DNA from: Flavobacterium sp.
GTDB taxonomy: Bacteria > Bacteroidota > Bacteroidia > Flavobacteriales > Flavobacteriaceae
NCBI RefSeq assembly: GCF_029945805.1
Contig: NZ_JAQSDH010000025.1
Coordinates: forward strand, 1-36,355
DNA length: 36,355 nt
Reading direction: 5' to 3'
Made by a program: the position numbers and the translations under genes. Numbering within the stretch: the stretch's first letter is position 1; every line of letters starts with the position of its first letter. The notes beneath the pieces were generated by a model. The model saw only the letters and a list, made by a program, of their open reading frames with translations. It did no database searches and had not been told where the DNA came from. This document shows, piece by piece, positions 7,514 through 15,341 of the stretch.

Positions 7514-8431
7514 ATGAGACATCTACTTTTACTTTTTGTTATGTTGATTTCAATGCTTGGTTTTAGCCAAAACAAATTGGATGTTTTTTTCGATTTTAAT
7601 CAAGATACTCCAAATGAAGCATCGCAAATTAAAATCAACCAATGGATTTCTGAGAATAAAACGGTGGAAATCAAAAAGGTTTTAGGGTATTCCGATAGTG
7701 TGGATAATAAGAATTACAATAAAGAATTAGCCATGCGAAGAATACAATCGATGTTGGCAATTTTTAAAAATGAAAACATTAAAGTTACTGATAAAGTAGA
7801 ACTGAAATCTTTTGGCGAAGATTTTAAGTATTCTAAAGTCCAAAGTGAAAATAGAAAAGTGGAAGTTTTTTACAGTAATTCTGCAGATAAAAAGGGGAAA
7901 ATAAAAACGGATAAAAAAGTTGAAACGCCATTCGGTAAAACTCCAGGAAAATCAAAAGAAGTTGCTGAAGCGATCCAAACCAAAGAAACGAAAGAAGACG
8001 AAGATTATATATTAACGGATTTAGCGACATTGGTAGCTGAAGAAAAATCAGGTTTAGCCTTAAAATTTGAGAAAGCTAAAAAAGGCGATTTGATTCGGAT
8101 AAGTAACATTAACTTCTATTTTAATTCGGAAAAAGTAATGGATAAATCGCTGCCGCTTTTGGATGAATTGTTGCAAATCATGCTCGATAGTCCAAAACTA
8201 GTAATTGAAATTCACGGACATATTTGCTGCAATCCAAATCCGAATGATACCAAGTTATCCTATAGAAGAGCGCTAGTAATTTTTAAATATTTACAAAATT
8301 ATGGAATTCAGGTAAATCGAATGGCGTATAAAGGGTACGGAAGCAATGATCCAATTTATCATTTGCCAGAACGAAATGAAAAGCAACGCGCTGCCAACCG
8401 GAGAGTGGAAATTTTAATAGTAGCTAAATAA
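7514..8431 (+). CDS. OmpA-family protein with two OmpA-like halves (paralogue 2)
   Basis: I start it at the ATG at 7514, 1 bp after the previous stop, which places the signal peptide MRHLLLLFVMLISMLGFSQ at the N-terminus; a TTG at 7502 is less likely. The first OmpA-like half shows VFFDFNQDTPNEASQ, GYSDSVD and ENRKVEVFY. It is followed by a charged Lys/Glu-rich linker (about residues 125-185), longer than in the other copies. The second half has IEIHGHICCNPNPND, LSYRRALVIFKYL, YKGYGSNDPIYHLP and NRRVEILIVAK. It shares the GH.CC motif with its neighbours. Predicted periplasmic peptidoglycan-associated protein. Confidence 0.85.
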   Translation: MRHLLLLFVMLISMLGFSQNKLDVFFDFNQDTPNEASQIKINQWISENKTVEIKKVLGYSDSVDNKNYNKELAMRRIQSMLAIFKNENIKVTDKVELKSFGEDFKYSKVQSENRKVEVFYSNSADKKGKIKTDKKVETPFGKTPGKSKEVAEAIQTKETKEDEDYILTDLATLVAEEKSGLALKFEKAKKGDLIRISNINFYFNSEKVMDKSLPLLDELLQIMLDSPKLVIEIHGHICCNPNPNDTKLSYRRALVIFKYLQNYGIQVNRMAYKGYGSNDPIYHLPERNEKQRAANRRVEILIVAK

Positions 8432-8785
8432 TGAAGTCTAAAATTCTCATCATATTTTTTCTTATTTCTATTAAATCCTTGGGACAAAAACAAGTGGAAG
8501 TTTTTTTCGACTTTAATAAAGACTTTCCAAATGCTGCTTCTATACTAGAAATCAACGAATGGATTTCTAAAAACAAGGATGTTGAAATCACTAAACTACA
8601 AGGATTTTGCGACAGTATAGATACCAAAAATTATAATATAAAGTTGTCTGAAAGACGTATCGAAAATGTTCAGATTTTATTAGATAAAAGTGGATTAAAA
8701 TTTAGTAAAGAGTTGCATAAAGTTGCTTTTGGAAAAGAGTTCAAACAGTCAAAAATTCAAGCAGAAAACAGAAAAGTAAGTATTT
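8431..8785 (+). repeat. About 350-bp tandem duplication (copy 1)
   Basis: From the ATG to about codon 117, this segment matches 9198-9552 with only a few substitutions, most within the first 30 bases. The two genes diverge abruptly afterwards. Confidence 0.85.
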
Positions 8786-9198
8786 TTTATAATGAGCCTA
8801 TAGTTTTATCCATTGAAAGTGAGCTTACTAAACTGATTATAAACTCCAAAGTAGGTGAAAAAATTAAGCTCGCTAATATTTGTTTTTATGGAGGTACTAG
8901 CCAAGTTTTGTCAATATCGGAACCAGTATTAAACGAATTATTACAAGTTATGAATGAAAATCCGAGCCTAGAAATTGAAGTTCAAAGTCACATTTGTTGT
9001 TATGCTGATGATGCAATATCACTTTCAGTTAGTAGAGCAAAAACGGTTTATGATTTCTTAATTCAAAATCAAATTAGCAGAAATCGACTTATTTTTAAAG
9101 GTTTTGGAGGAACAGACCCAATTTATCCTTTGCCAGAAAAAAATGAAGATGAGCGCGTTGCGAATCGTCGAGTGGAAATTTTAATAGTAGCTAAATAA
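8431..9198 (+). CDS. OmpA-family protein with two OmpA-like halves (paralogue 3)
   Basis: The start ATG overlaps the previous stop as TAATG, indicating translational coupling. The 255-residue product has a short signal peptide (MKSKILIIFFLISIKSLGQ). Its first OmpA-like half (to about residue 117) is almost identical to that of paralogue 4. The second half (about 140-255) diverges: IEVQSHICC replaces the usual GH.CC with SH.CC, followed by LSVSRAKTVYDFL, FKGFGGTDPIY and NRRVEILIVAK. The linker between halves is short (about 20 residues). The near-identical first half points to recent tandem duplication or conversion. Confidence 0.85.
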   Translation: MKSKILIIFFLISIKSLGQKQVEVFFDFNKDFPNAASILEINEWISKNKDVEITKLQGFCDSIDTKNYNIKLSERRIENVQILLDKSGLKFSKELHKVAFGKEFKQSKIQAENRKVSIFYNEPIVLSIESELTKLIINSKVGEKIKLANICFYGGTSQVLSISEPVLNELLQVMNENPSLEIEVQSHICCYADDAISLSVSRAKTVYDFLIQNQISRNRLIFKGFGGTDPIYPLPEKNEDERVANRRVEILIVAK

Positions 9199-9552
9199 TG
9201 AAGTCCAAAATCCTCATATTATTTTTTCTTATTTCTATTAAATCCTTGGGACAAAAACAAGTGGAAGTTTTTTTCGACTTTAATAAAGACTTTCCAAATG
9301 CTGCTTCTATACTAGAAATCAACGAATGGATTTCTAAAAACAAGGATGTTGAAATCACTAAACTACAAGGATTTTGCGACAGTATAGATACCAAAAATTA
9401 TAATATAAAGTTGTCTGAAAGACGTATCGAAAATGTTCAGATTTTATTAGATAAAAGTGGATTAAAATTTAGTAAAGAGTTGCATAAAGTTGCTTTTGGA
9501 AAAGAGTTCAAACAATCAAAAATTCAAGCAGAAAACAGAAAAGTAATTATTT
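9198..9552 (+). repeat. About 350-bp tandem duplication (copy 2)
   Basis: Partner of 8431-8785; the repeat period is 767 bp, exactly one gene length including the 1-bp overlap. Confidence 0.85.
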
Positions 9553-9968
9553 TTTATAATGAAGCTACTATTTTACCAATTGAAAGTGAATTGACTAAAA
9601 GAATAAAGTCTTCCAAAGTAGGTGAATATATTGCGTTACCAAATATCTATTTCTTTAATAATTCGGCTCGAATTGTTCCCAAATCAGAACCAACACTTTA
9701 TGATTTGCGTTGCGCTATGGAAGAGAATCCAAAATTGAAAATAGAAATTCAAGGGCACATTTGCTGTCAAACTTTTGGCGATCCTGCAAATACTTCTACT
9801 GCTCGCGCTCGCGCCATTTACAACTATTTGCTTCGTAATAAAATAAATAAGAATCGCATGACGTTCAAAGGATTCGGTACTACGAAACCCATTCATCCCA
9901 TTCCCGAAAAAAATGCGCAACAAGAAGATGAAAACCGTCGCGTTGAGATTCTGATACTACAGAACTAA
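9198..9968 (+). CDS. OmpA-family protein with two OmpA-like halves (paralogue 4)
   Basis: It starts at a TAATG overlap with paralogue 3. The 256-residue product shares the signal peptide and first OmpA-like half with paralogue 3 at near identity; the first differences are silent or small until about residue 117. The second half is distinct: IEIQGHICCQTFGD, ARARAIYNYLL, FKGFGTTKPIHPIP and ENRRVEILILQN. It ends the operon, and no strong hairpin follows. Together the four genes suggest a family expanded in place, probably envelope proteins that bind peptidoglycan or each other. Confidence 0.85.
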   Translation: MKSKILILFFLISIKSLGQKQVEVFFDFNKDFPNAASILEINEWISKNKDVEITKLQGFCDSIDTKNYNIKLSERRIENVQILLDKSGLKFSKELHKVAFGKEFKQSKIQAENRKVIIFYNEATILPIESELTKRIKSSKVGEYIALPNIYFFNNSARIVPKSEPTLYDLRCAMEENPKLKIEIQGHICCQTFGDPANTSTARARAIYNYLLRNKINKNRMTFKGFGTTKPIHPIPEKNAQQEDENRRVEILILQN

Positions 9969-10013
9969 ATCTAAAAATCTGCTTTCTGCCTTCTTAAATC
10001 TACCTTCTTTTCC

Positions 10014-10021
10014 TATCTTTG
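10014..10021 (+). promoter_or_regulatory. Probable -7 box for purM
   Basis: TATCTTTG matches TAnnTTTG and lies 48 bp before the purM ATG. No clear -33 element is seen. Confidence 0.4.
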
Positions 10022-10069
10022 CCGCACAACATTACCCTGAGCCTGTCGACGGGCAACTAACTACAACTC

Positions 10070-11248
10070 ATGAGTTCTGATCACAGTCAACGTTACAATC
10101 TTCGCGGGGTTTCGGCTTCAAAAGAAGATGTTCACAACGCTATTAAAAATATTGACAAAGGTTTATTTCCAAAAGCTTTTTGCAAAATTGTGCCCGATTA
10201 TTTGACCAATGATGAAAATTATTGTTTGATAATGCATGCCGATGGAGCCGGAACAAAATCGTCTTTAGCCTATCTGTATTGGAAAGAAACTGGTGATATT
10301 TCGGTATGGAAAGGCATTGCGCAAGACGCATTGATTATGAATATTGACGATTTGCTTTGCGTTGGTGCGACTGATAATATCATGCTTTCCTCAACTATTG
10401 GAAGAAATAAAAATCTCATTTCGGGCGAAGTGCTTTCAGCGATTATCAACGGAACCGAAGAATTGATTGCCGAACTGAAAACGTTTGGCGTAACGATTCA
10501 TTCCACCGGTGGCGAAACGGCTGATGTTGGTGATTTGGTTCGAACCATAATTGTAGATTCAACCGTTACAGCGCGAATGAAACGCAGCGATGTAGTAGAT
10601 AATGCCAATATCAAAGCGGGTGATGTGATTGTTGGTTTAGCATCTTTCGGTCAGGCCAAATATGAAAAAGGCTATAACGGTGGAATGGGAAGCAACGGAT
10701 TGACATCGGCACGTCATGATGTTTTTGCCAACTATTTAGCCACTAAATACCCTGAGAGTTTTGACAGTGCTGTACCATCAGATTTAGTTTATTCCGGAAA
10801 TACAAAACTGACGGATGAGGTGGAAAATTCTCCCGTAGATGCTGGAAAATTAGTTCTGTCACCAACACGGACTTATGCTCCAATCATTAAAGTACTATTA
10901 GATAAATACACTCCAAAAGACATTCACGGAATGGTACATTGTTCTGGTGGAGCACAAACCAAAGTGTTGCATTTTGTAGATAATGTGCATGTAATAAAAG
11001 ACAATTTGTTTCCAGTTCCACCCTTGTTCAAGCTAATCCAAGAACAATCAAAAACCGATTGGAAAGAAATGTACCAAGTTTTCAACTGCGGTCACCGAAT
11101 GGAAGTATATGTTTCGCAGGAAATCGCAAACGACATCATCGCAATTTCACAATCTTTTGGTGTCGAAGCACAAATTGTGGGTAGAGTAGAAGCAAGTGAA
11201 ACCAAAAAACTCACGATTACCAGCGAGTTTGGAAGGTTTGAATATTAG
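10070..11248 (+). CDS. purM: Phosphoribosylformylglycinamidine cyclo-ligase (AIR synthetase)
   Basis: It carries out the ATP-dependent ring closure of FGAM to 5-aminoimidazole ribonucleotide, the fifth step of purine synthesis. The 392-residue product shows the PurM-fold order: HADGAGTKS near residue 55, a DALIMNIDDLLCVGA metal/ATP stretch, GGETADVGDLVRT (about 146), a C-terminal domain with VGLASFGQA, and CSGGAQTK. The sequence is longer than E. coli PurM (about 345) but fits the Bacteroidota form of about 390 residues. Other PurM-fold enzymes (HypE, SelD, ThiL, PurL) lack this motif order. The gene stands alone, convergent with the dioxygenase gene downstream. Confidence 0.85.
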   Translation: MSSDHSQRYNLRGVSASKEDVHNAIKNIDKGLFPKAFCKIVPDYLTNDENYCLIMHADGAGTKSSLAYLYWKETGDISVWKGIAQDALIMNIDDLLCVGATDNIMLSSTIGRNKNLISGEVLSAIINGTEELIAELKTFGVTIHSTGGETADVGDLVRTIIVDSTVTARMKRSDVVDNANIKAGDVIVGLASFGQAKYEKGYNGGMGSNGLTSARHDVFANYLATKYPESFDSAVPSDLVYSGNTKLTDEVENSPVDAGKLVLSPTRTYAPIIKVLLDKYTPKDIHGMVHCSGGAQTKVLHFVDNVHVIKDNLFPVPPLFKLIQEQSKTDWKEMYQVFNCGHRMEVYVSQEIANDIIAISQSFGVEAQIVGRVEASETKKLTITSEFGRFEY

Positions 11249-11332
11249 AAAAGCTTAAACCTTAGTTTAAATATTTAACCGTTACAGGGTTTTGTTTAAA
11301 CCTTTTTGATTACTACTTTACTTATAAGGCGA

Positions 11333-12163
11333 TTATCCAATCTTCACCGAAGTCATACTGAGGCTTCCGGCCAATAGTTTATCGTTAAACAAGGAAAGTT
11401 CTTCATTTTTTTGCTTTAATCCTAGAGTGTAAATCAAGGGTAAATAATGGTCTGGTGACGGAATGGCTAGTTTTATAGCTGAAGATTGTTTTTCGTAATC
11501 AATTAGCGATTGAAAATCACCGTCCAAAAGATAATTGTTGATTGCGCTTCGGGCTTCAATTGCCCAATCAAATCCATAATCGTCTTTGTGAAAATTATGA
11601 AAATCAACCAATCGCAAATTGTGTACGATGTTTCCACTTCCCATAATTAGAACTCCTTTATGTCGCAGTTTGCTTAGCTTTTGAGCCAATTCAAAATGAT
11701 ATTGTGCTGGTTTCGTATAATCAATACTGAGCTGAATTACCGGAATATCAGCATTAGGATATAAATGGCGCAAAACACTCCAGGCACCATGATCTAATCC
11801 CCATTTTTCATCTAATTCAACTACTTCAGGAAGTAAAAGCGATTGTGTTGCTTTTGCCAATTCAGGATTTCCTTTTGCAGGATACTGCACTTCAAACAAA
11901 GCTTTTGGAAAACCACCAAAATCGTGAATCGTTTGTGGCATTTCCATAGCGGTTACTTTGGTGCCGTTGGTAAACCAATGTGCCGAAACACATATAATTG
12001 CTGTAGGTTTTGGAACAATTTTGGCCACATTTCTAAATCCGGTAACAAATTCATTTTCCTCAATCGCATTCATCGGACTTCCGTGACCTAAGAATAGCAC
12101 CGGCATACGGTCGGTGTTAGGTAAACTCTCTGAAAAGTGTTCTAAGTTGTTTAGGTTTTGCAT
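11333..12163 (-). CDS. ygiD: LigB/YgiD-type extradiol dioxygenase
   Basis: This family opens catechol rings; E. coli YgiD is a zinc/iron 4,5-DOPA dioxygenase. The 276-residue protein shows the expected metal-ligand stretches: FLGHGSPMNAI near the N-terminus, CVSAHWFT, LDHGAWSVLRHLYP and the C-terminal SPDHYLPL. Length fits the family (about 260-275). No signal peptide is visible, so it is cytoplasmic. It stands alone on the minus strand, convergent to purM and divergent from the next small gene. The natural substrate is unknown in Bacteroidota, so the symbol marks the family only. Confidence 0.85.
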   Translation of the reverse strand: MQNLNNLEHFSESLPNTDRMPVLFLGHGSPMNAIEENEFVTGFRNVAKIVPKPTAIICVSAHWFTNGTKVTAMEMPQTIHDFGGFPKALFEVQYPAKGNPELAKATQSLLLPEVVELDEKWGLDHGAWSVLRHLYPNADIPVIQLSIDYTKPAQYHFELAQKLSKLRHKGVLIMGSGNIVHNLRLVDFHNFHKDDYGFDWAIEARSAINNYLLDGDFQSLIDYEKQSSAIKLAIPSPDHYLPLIYTLGLKQKNEELSLFNDKLLAGSLSMTSVKIG

Positions 12164-12209
12164 AGTGTAAAATTAATGAATCTGATTTCAACTTTCTCAA
12201 AAACTTTCC

Positions 12210-12239
12210 GACCTTTGTGAAGATTTCAGCTTTAGCTGA
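12210..12239 (+). promoter_or_regulatory. Possible promoter and short hairpin before the 140-residue gene
   Basis: GACCTTTG at 12210-12217 is a relaxed match to TAnnTTTG. A small palindrome TCAGCT-TT-AGCTGA follows at 12226-12239, in the presumed leader. Confidence 0.3.
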
Positions 12240-12274
12240 CAGCTTTTAGTAAAAATTAATAATACAAAACTCAA

Positions 12275-12697
12275 ATGATTATCAATCTTAAAAACGGTAT
12301 CGGTAAATTGCTTTTCGGCATGAAACAAAAAGATGTAGAAGCGTTGTATGGCAAAGCTGATAAACAATATAATGACGAAGAAGGAAATGTTATCTGTTTG
12401 TATAATGTGCAAAAATGGAGTTTGACGTTTTATGAAGATGAAGATTTCCAATTGGGATATATCATCTGTTCCAATCCGGATGCAACGCTATTGGATAAAA
12501 AAATTATTGGTAAAAACGTAGAAGATATAAAATCGGAATTGCCATTCAAAACATGGACCAAAGAAGATTTTGACACTACCGAAAACCACTTTAACGAAAG
12601 TAATTGGTTAATTCTACAGTCAGAATATAATGATATTATTCGTGTAGAAATTGGTGCAATCATCAATGATAATGATGAATTCGACTGGAAGTTTTAA
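12275..12697 (+). CDS. Conserved-looking hypothetical protein, 140 residues
   Basis: I do not recognise this gene. The product is acidic and soluble, with no signal peptide or membrane segment. Two segments resemble each other: KLLFGMKQKDVEALYGKAD near residue 11 and KKIIGKNVEDIKSELPFKTW near residue 80. Both have the pattern of a strand followed by a helix with G-(M/K)-x-x-x-(D/E)-(V/I). That pattern is common in small SmpA/OmlA-like or DUF-type beta-alpha proteins, and suggests an internal duplication. The gene is between divergent and convergent neighbours and so is independently transcribed. Confidence 0.7.
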   Translation: MIINLKNGIGKLLFGMKQKDVEALYGKADKQYNDEEGNVICLYNVQKWSLTFYEDEDFQLGYIICSNPDATLLDKKIIGKNVEDIKSELPFKTWTKEDFDTTENHFNESNWLILQSEYNDIIRVEIGAIINDNDEFDWKF

Positions 12698-12764
12698 AAG
12701 ATTTCGCGTTCTAAATTAAAGTTTTTTAGACTGCTTTATTAATCTGAAATCTTAAAATCTGAAA

Positions 12765-13046
12765 TTAAATTATCTCAGCACTTAAACCAGCTTCCAGTAA
12801 TTGCGTGCATTGTGGTTTTAATTCATCAAAAGCACCGGTTTTAACAGTGCATTTTCCTTTATAGTGAACCAATATAGCGCATTGTTCGGCTTGTTCAGAC
12901 GAATGTTGACAAACGCGGATTAGAGTGTCAATCACATGATCAAAAGTGTTGACATCATCATTATACAATACAATTTCGTTGTTGATTCCAACTTGTTCTT
13001 CGACTAGTACGTCTTCCTGAACTTTTTCTATAGTGCTCATTTTCAT
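12765..13046 (-). CDS. clpS: ATP-dependent Clp protease adaptor ClpS
   Basis: ClpS delivers N-degron substrates to the ClpAP/ClpCP protease in the cytoplasm. The 93-residue length fits. The core is clear: LYNDDVNTFDHVIDTLIRV, CAILVHYKGKCTVKTG and LEAGLSAEI. The Asn-Asp pair (YNDD) and the conserved His (VH) belong to the substrate-binding pocket. Two ATGs in frame (13046 and 13040) are both possible starts. The gene follows prmA at about 30 bp, an arrangement common in Flavobacteria. Confidence 0.94.
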   Translation of the reverse strand: MKMSTIEKVQEDVLVEEQVGINNEIVLYNDDVNTFDHVIDTLIRVCQHSSEQAEQCAILVHYKGKCTVKTGAFDELKPQCTQLLEAGLSAEII

Positions 13047-13076
13047 TTACTTTTGCAAGGCTAAAATTTCCGAATG

Positions 13077-13910
13077 CTAATTTACATATTTAAGAGAAGT
13101 CCAATTATTTCTTTCGAATTTTTTAACATAAGTTAATCCTTTTTCAGTGCAGGAAGCATCAATAAATGGAATATCTTCTGTGTAAAATCCGCTTAATAAA
13201 AGGATTCCGTTTTTATTTAAACAATCCACATATTGCTGCATATCGTTCAACAAAATATTGCGATTAATATTAGCAATAATCAAATCGTATTTTTTGTCTT
13301 TTAGTAAAGAAGCATCCCCTTCATAAACAGTAATTTGGGTGCAATTATTACGTTCTCCATTCTCAATAGAATTCAGATAGCACCAGTTGTCGATATCGAT
13401 AGCATCAATGGGTTTGGCACCTTTCATTTCGGCAAGAATCGCAAGAATTGCGGTTCCGCAACCCATATCAAGCGTTTTCATATTGGTAACATCCGTTTCT
13501 AAAAGATGTTGAATCATCATGTGTGTAGTTTCATGATGGCCGGTTCCAAAGCTCATTTTAGGTTCGATTATAATATCAAATTCTGCATTAGTTTTAGGAT
13601 GAAAAGGAGCACGGACATGACATTTCCCGTCTACATCTATGGCTTCGAAGTTTTTTTCCCATTCCTCATTCCAATTGACTTGGTCAATCTCTTCGATTGT
13701 GTGGGAAATAGTGAATTCAGGAGAATGTAACAAAGTAATATCATCTAATATGTTTTTAGTCCAAAGATCTTTCTGAATAAAAGCGCTGAATCCGTTTGGT
13801 GTTTCAATGAAACTTTCAAAAGGCTTTTCGCCAAGGAATGCGATTAAAATTTCGGAACCTAATTCTTTTGGTTCAACCGAAAAATGGTAAGCTAAATATA
13901 CATTTGACAT
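13077..13910 (-). CDS. prmA: Ribosomal protein L11 methyltransferase
   Basis: PrmA methylates ribosomal protein L11 using S-adenosylmethionine. I start it at 13910 (MSNVYLAYHFSV), giving 277 residues; an in-frame start at 13937 adds nine residues unlike the family. The N-terminal substrate-recruiting domain is followed by FGTGHHETTHMM and the methyltransferase motif I LDMGCGTAILAI, then IANINRNILL (motif equivalent to NPP/NIL). Length is slightly below E. coli PrmA (293). It is probably co-transcribed with clpS. Confidence 0.92.
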   Translation of the reverse strand: MSNVYLAYHFSVEPKELGSEILIAFLGEKPFESFIETPNGFSAFIQKDLWTKNILDDITLLHSPEFTISHTIEEIDQVNWNEEWEKNFEAIDVDGKCHVRAPFHPKTNAEFDIIIEPKMSFGTGHHETTHMMIQHLLETDVTNMKTLDMGCGTAILAILAEMKGAKPIDAIDIDNWCYLNSIENGERNNCTQITVYEGDASLLKDKKYDLIIANINRNILLNDMQQYVDCLNKNGILLLSGFYTEDIPFIDASCTEKGLTYVKKFERNNWTSLKYVN

Positions 13911-13972
13911 GTGATTGTTTTTTTGCAAAGATAACAATCAACAGTCTTACGTGAAGGCATTTTAGAAAAACT

Positions 13973-14443
13973 TTAATCGTCGTTTTTGACTACCGTTTTT
14001 AAACTCGCATTGGGTAATGCATCTGGCACGACCGAGAAAATCATCAGTTTGCTGTAGCGTTTATTTTCAGCGTCATACAAATAAGTAATCGTATTCTCTT
14101 TTGGGTTATAAACCAATTTTGCTCTCATGAATTTCGAACGAATCAACCATGTTCCTTCGTTTTCACTTGTTTGTGTAAATTCGGTAATAGAACCGTGGTG
14201 CAATCGCACTTGTCCATTATCAACCATGCTTATCGCAATGTATCCATTTGTTTTCGAACCAATTTCTCGAATATCTATCACAGAATTCTCATATTCTGTT
14301 TCTTTCAATTCGTATTTTTCAAATTCTTTATTCCAAACATAGTACTTTCGAGAATCCGATTGAAATCGTTTTTGAGAATCAATTTGTGCGTGTATACTTA
14401 ATGAGCATATAAACACAAGAATTAGGGCAAAACTTGTTTTCAT
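13973..14443 (-). CDS. Small secreted protein of unknown function
   Basis: I do not recognise the family. The 156-residue product begins with a clear signal peptide (MKTSFALILVFICSLSIHAQ). The mature part is rich in charged and aromatic residues, with a lipocalin- or beta-strand-like alternation (YVWNKEFEKYELKETEY, GYIAISMVDNGQVRLHHG, GTWLIRSKFMRAKLVYN). It has no lipobox, sorting domain or Cys pair. It lies alone between the tpiA run terminator and prmA. Likely periplasmic. Confidence 0.7.
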   Translation of the reverse strand: MKTSFALILVFICSLSIHAQIDSQKRFQSDSRKYYVWNKEFEKYELKETEYENSVIDIREIGSKTNGYIAISMVDNGQVRLHHGSITEFTQTSENEGTWLIRSKFMRAKLVYNPKENTITYLYDAENKRYSKLMIFSVVPDALPNASLKTVVKNDD

Positions 14444-14539
14444 TTGATTTTGACTTTTATGAAGAGTAAAAATAAAAGTTTTATTCGATTAAATGCACAA
14501 AAAATCGTTAAAGTGTAGAATTGAATATAAATAATAAAA

Positions 14540-14567
14540 AAAACCTTTCAAATAAATGAAAGGTTTT
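14540..14567 (-). terminator. Intrinsic terminator after tpiA
   Basis: AAAACCTTTCA (14540-14550) pairs with TGAAAGGTTTT (14557-14567) around a 6-nt loop. On the minus strand the stem is followed by a long T run, just beyond the tpiA stop codon. Confidence 0.85.
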
Positions 14568-14588
14568 ATAATTTAATAAGAATTATCT

Positions 14589-15341
14589 TTATATTGATCT
14601 TACGATTGCTGCGAAGTCGGATGCTTTAAGTGCTGCTCCACCAATTAGGCCGCCATCAACATCTGGTTTTGAGAAGATTTCCTTTGCGTTATCAGGTTTT
14701 ACGCTGCCACCATAAAGGATTGAAACCTCTTCAGCGATATCACTTCCAAATCTTTTTTGGACCGTTTCTCTAATAAATTGGTGCATTTCCTGAGCTTGAT
14801 CTGGTGATGCAGTTTCTCCAGTTCCTATTGCCCAAACGGGTTCATAGGCTAATATGATATTTTCCCAATCTTTATTTTCGATGTGGAATAAACCATCGCG
14901 CAATTGATTTTCTACTAAATTAAAATGGTGCTTGTTTTGTCTGTCTTTCAATTCTTCGCCAAAGCAAAATATCACAGTCAAATTATTGTTTAATGCAGTG
15001 GTAACTTTTTCTGCCAGAATAAAATCGGTTTCATTAAAATAAGCACGACGTTCAGAATGACCAATAATTACGATGTTTACACCAATACTTTTTAGCATAT
15101 CTGCCGAAATTTCACCGGTGTAGGCGCCACTTTCAAACTGACTCATATTTTGTGCAGCAACGGCAATATTGGTAAACTCCAGATGATCCACAGCCGAAGC
15201 AAGATTGACAAATGTTGGCGCAACAATTATATGTGCTTCTACATCATTCGGTAATTTATCAATTAATTCGTTTAATAAATCCTCTGTTTCTTCTGCATTT
15301 TTGTGCATTTTCCAATTGCCCGCAACGATTTTGTTTCTCAT
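14589..15341 (-). CDS. tpiA: Triosephosphate isomerase
   Basis: It interconverts dihydroxyacetone phosphate and glyceraldehyde 3-phosphate in glycolysis and gluconeogenesis. The 250-residue protein carries all landmarks: GNWKMHK (8-14, substrate-binding Asn and Lys), IIGHSERR with the catalytic His, the AYEPVWAIGTG active-site loop with the catalytic Glu, and YGGSVKPDN and GLIGGAAL at the phosphate site. It overlaps the stop of the upstream thioredoxin-like lipoprotein gene by one base (TAATG), so the two are translationally coupled. It is last in a five-gene minus-strand run ended by the 14540-14567 terminator. Confidence 0.97.
   Translation of the reverse strand: MRNKIVAGNWKMHKNAEETEDLLNELIDKLPNDVEAHIIVAPTFVNLASAVDHLEFTNIAVAAQNMSQFESGAYTGEISADMLKSIGVNIVIIGHSERRAYFNETDFILAEKVTTALNNNLTVIFCFGEELKDRQNKHHFNLVENQLRDGLFHIENKDWENIILAYEPVWAIGTGETASPDQAQEMHQFIRETVQKRFGSDIAEEVSILYGGSVKPDNAKEIFSKPDVDGGLIGGAALKASDFAAIVRSI

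Noticed and set aside
8424..9394. Two identical minus-strand ORFs of 67 codons
   Set aside because: They mirror the duplicated first halves of paralogues 3 and 4 and have no start context.
10070..11248. HypE, SelD or ThiL instead of PurM
   Set aside because: The motif order and the length fit the Bacteroidota PurM form; no hydrogenase, selenium or thiamine genes lie nearby.
11249..11332. Terminator between purM and the dioxygenase gene
   Set aside because: Palindromic GTTTAAAC-like pieces occur, but no stem with a clean loop and T run could be fixed.
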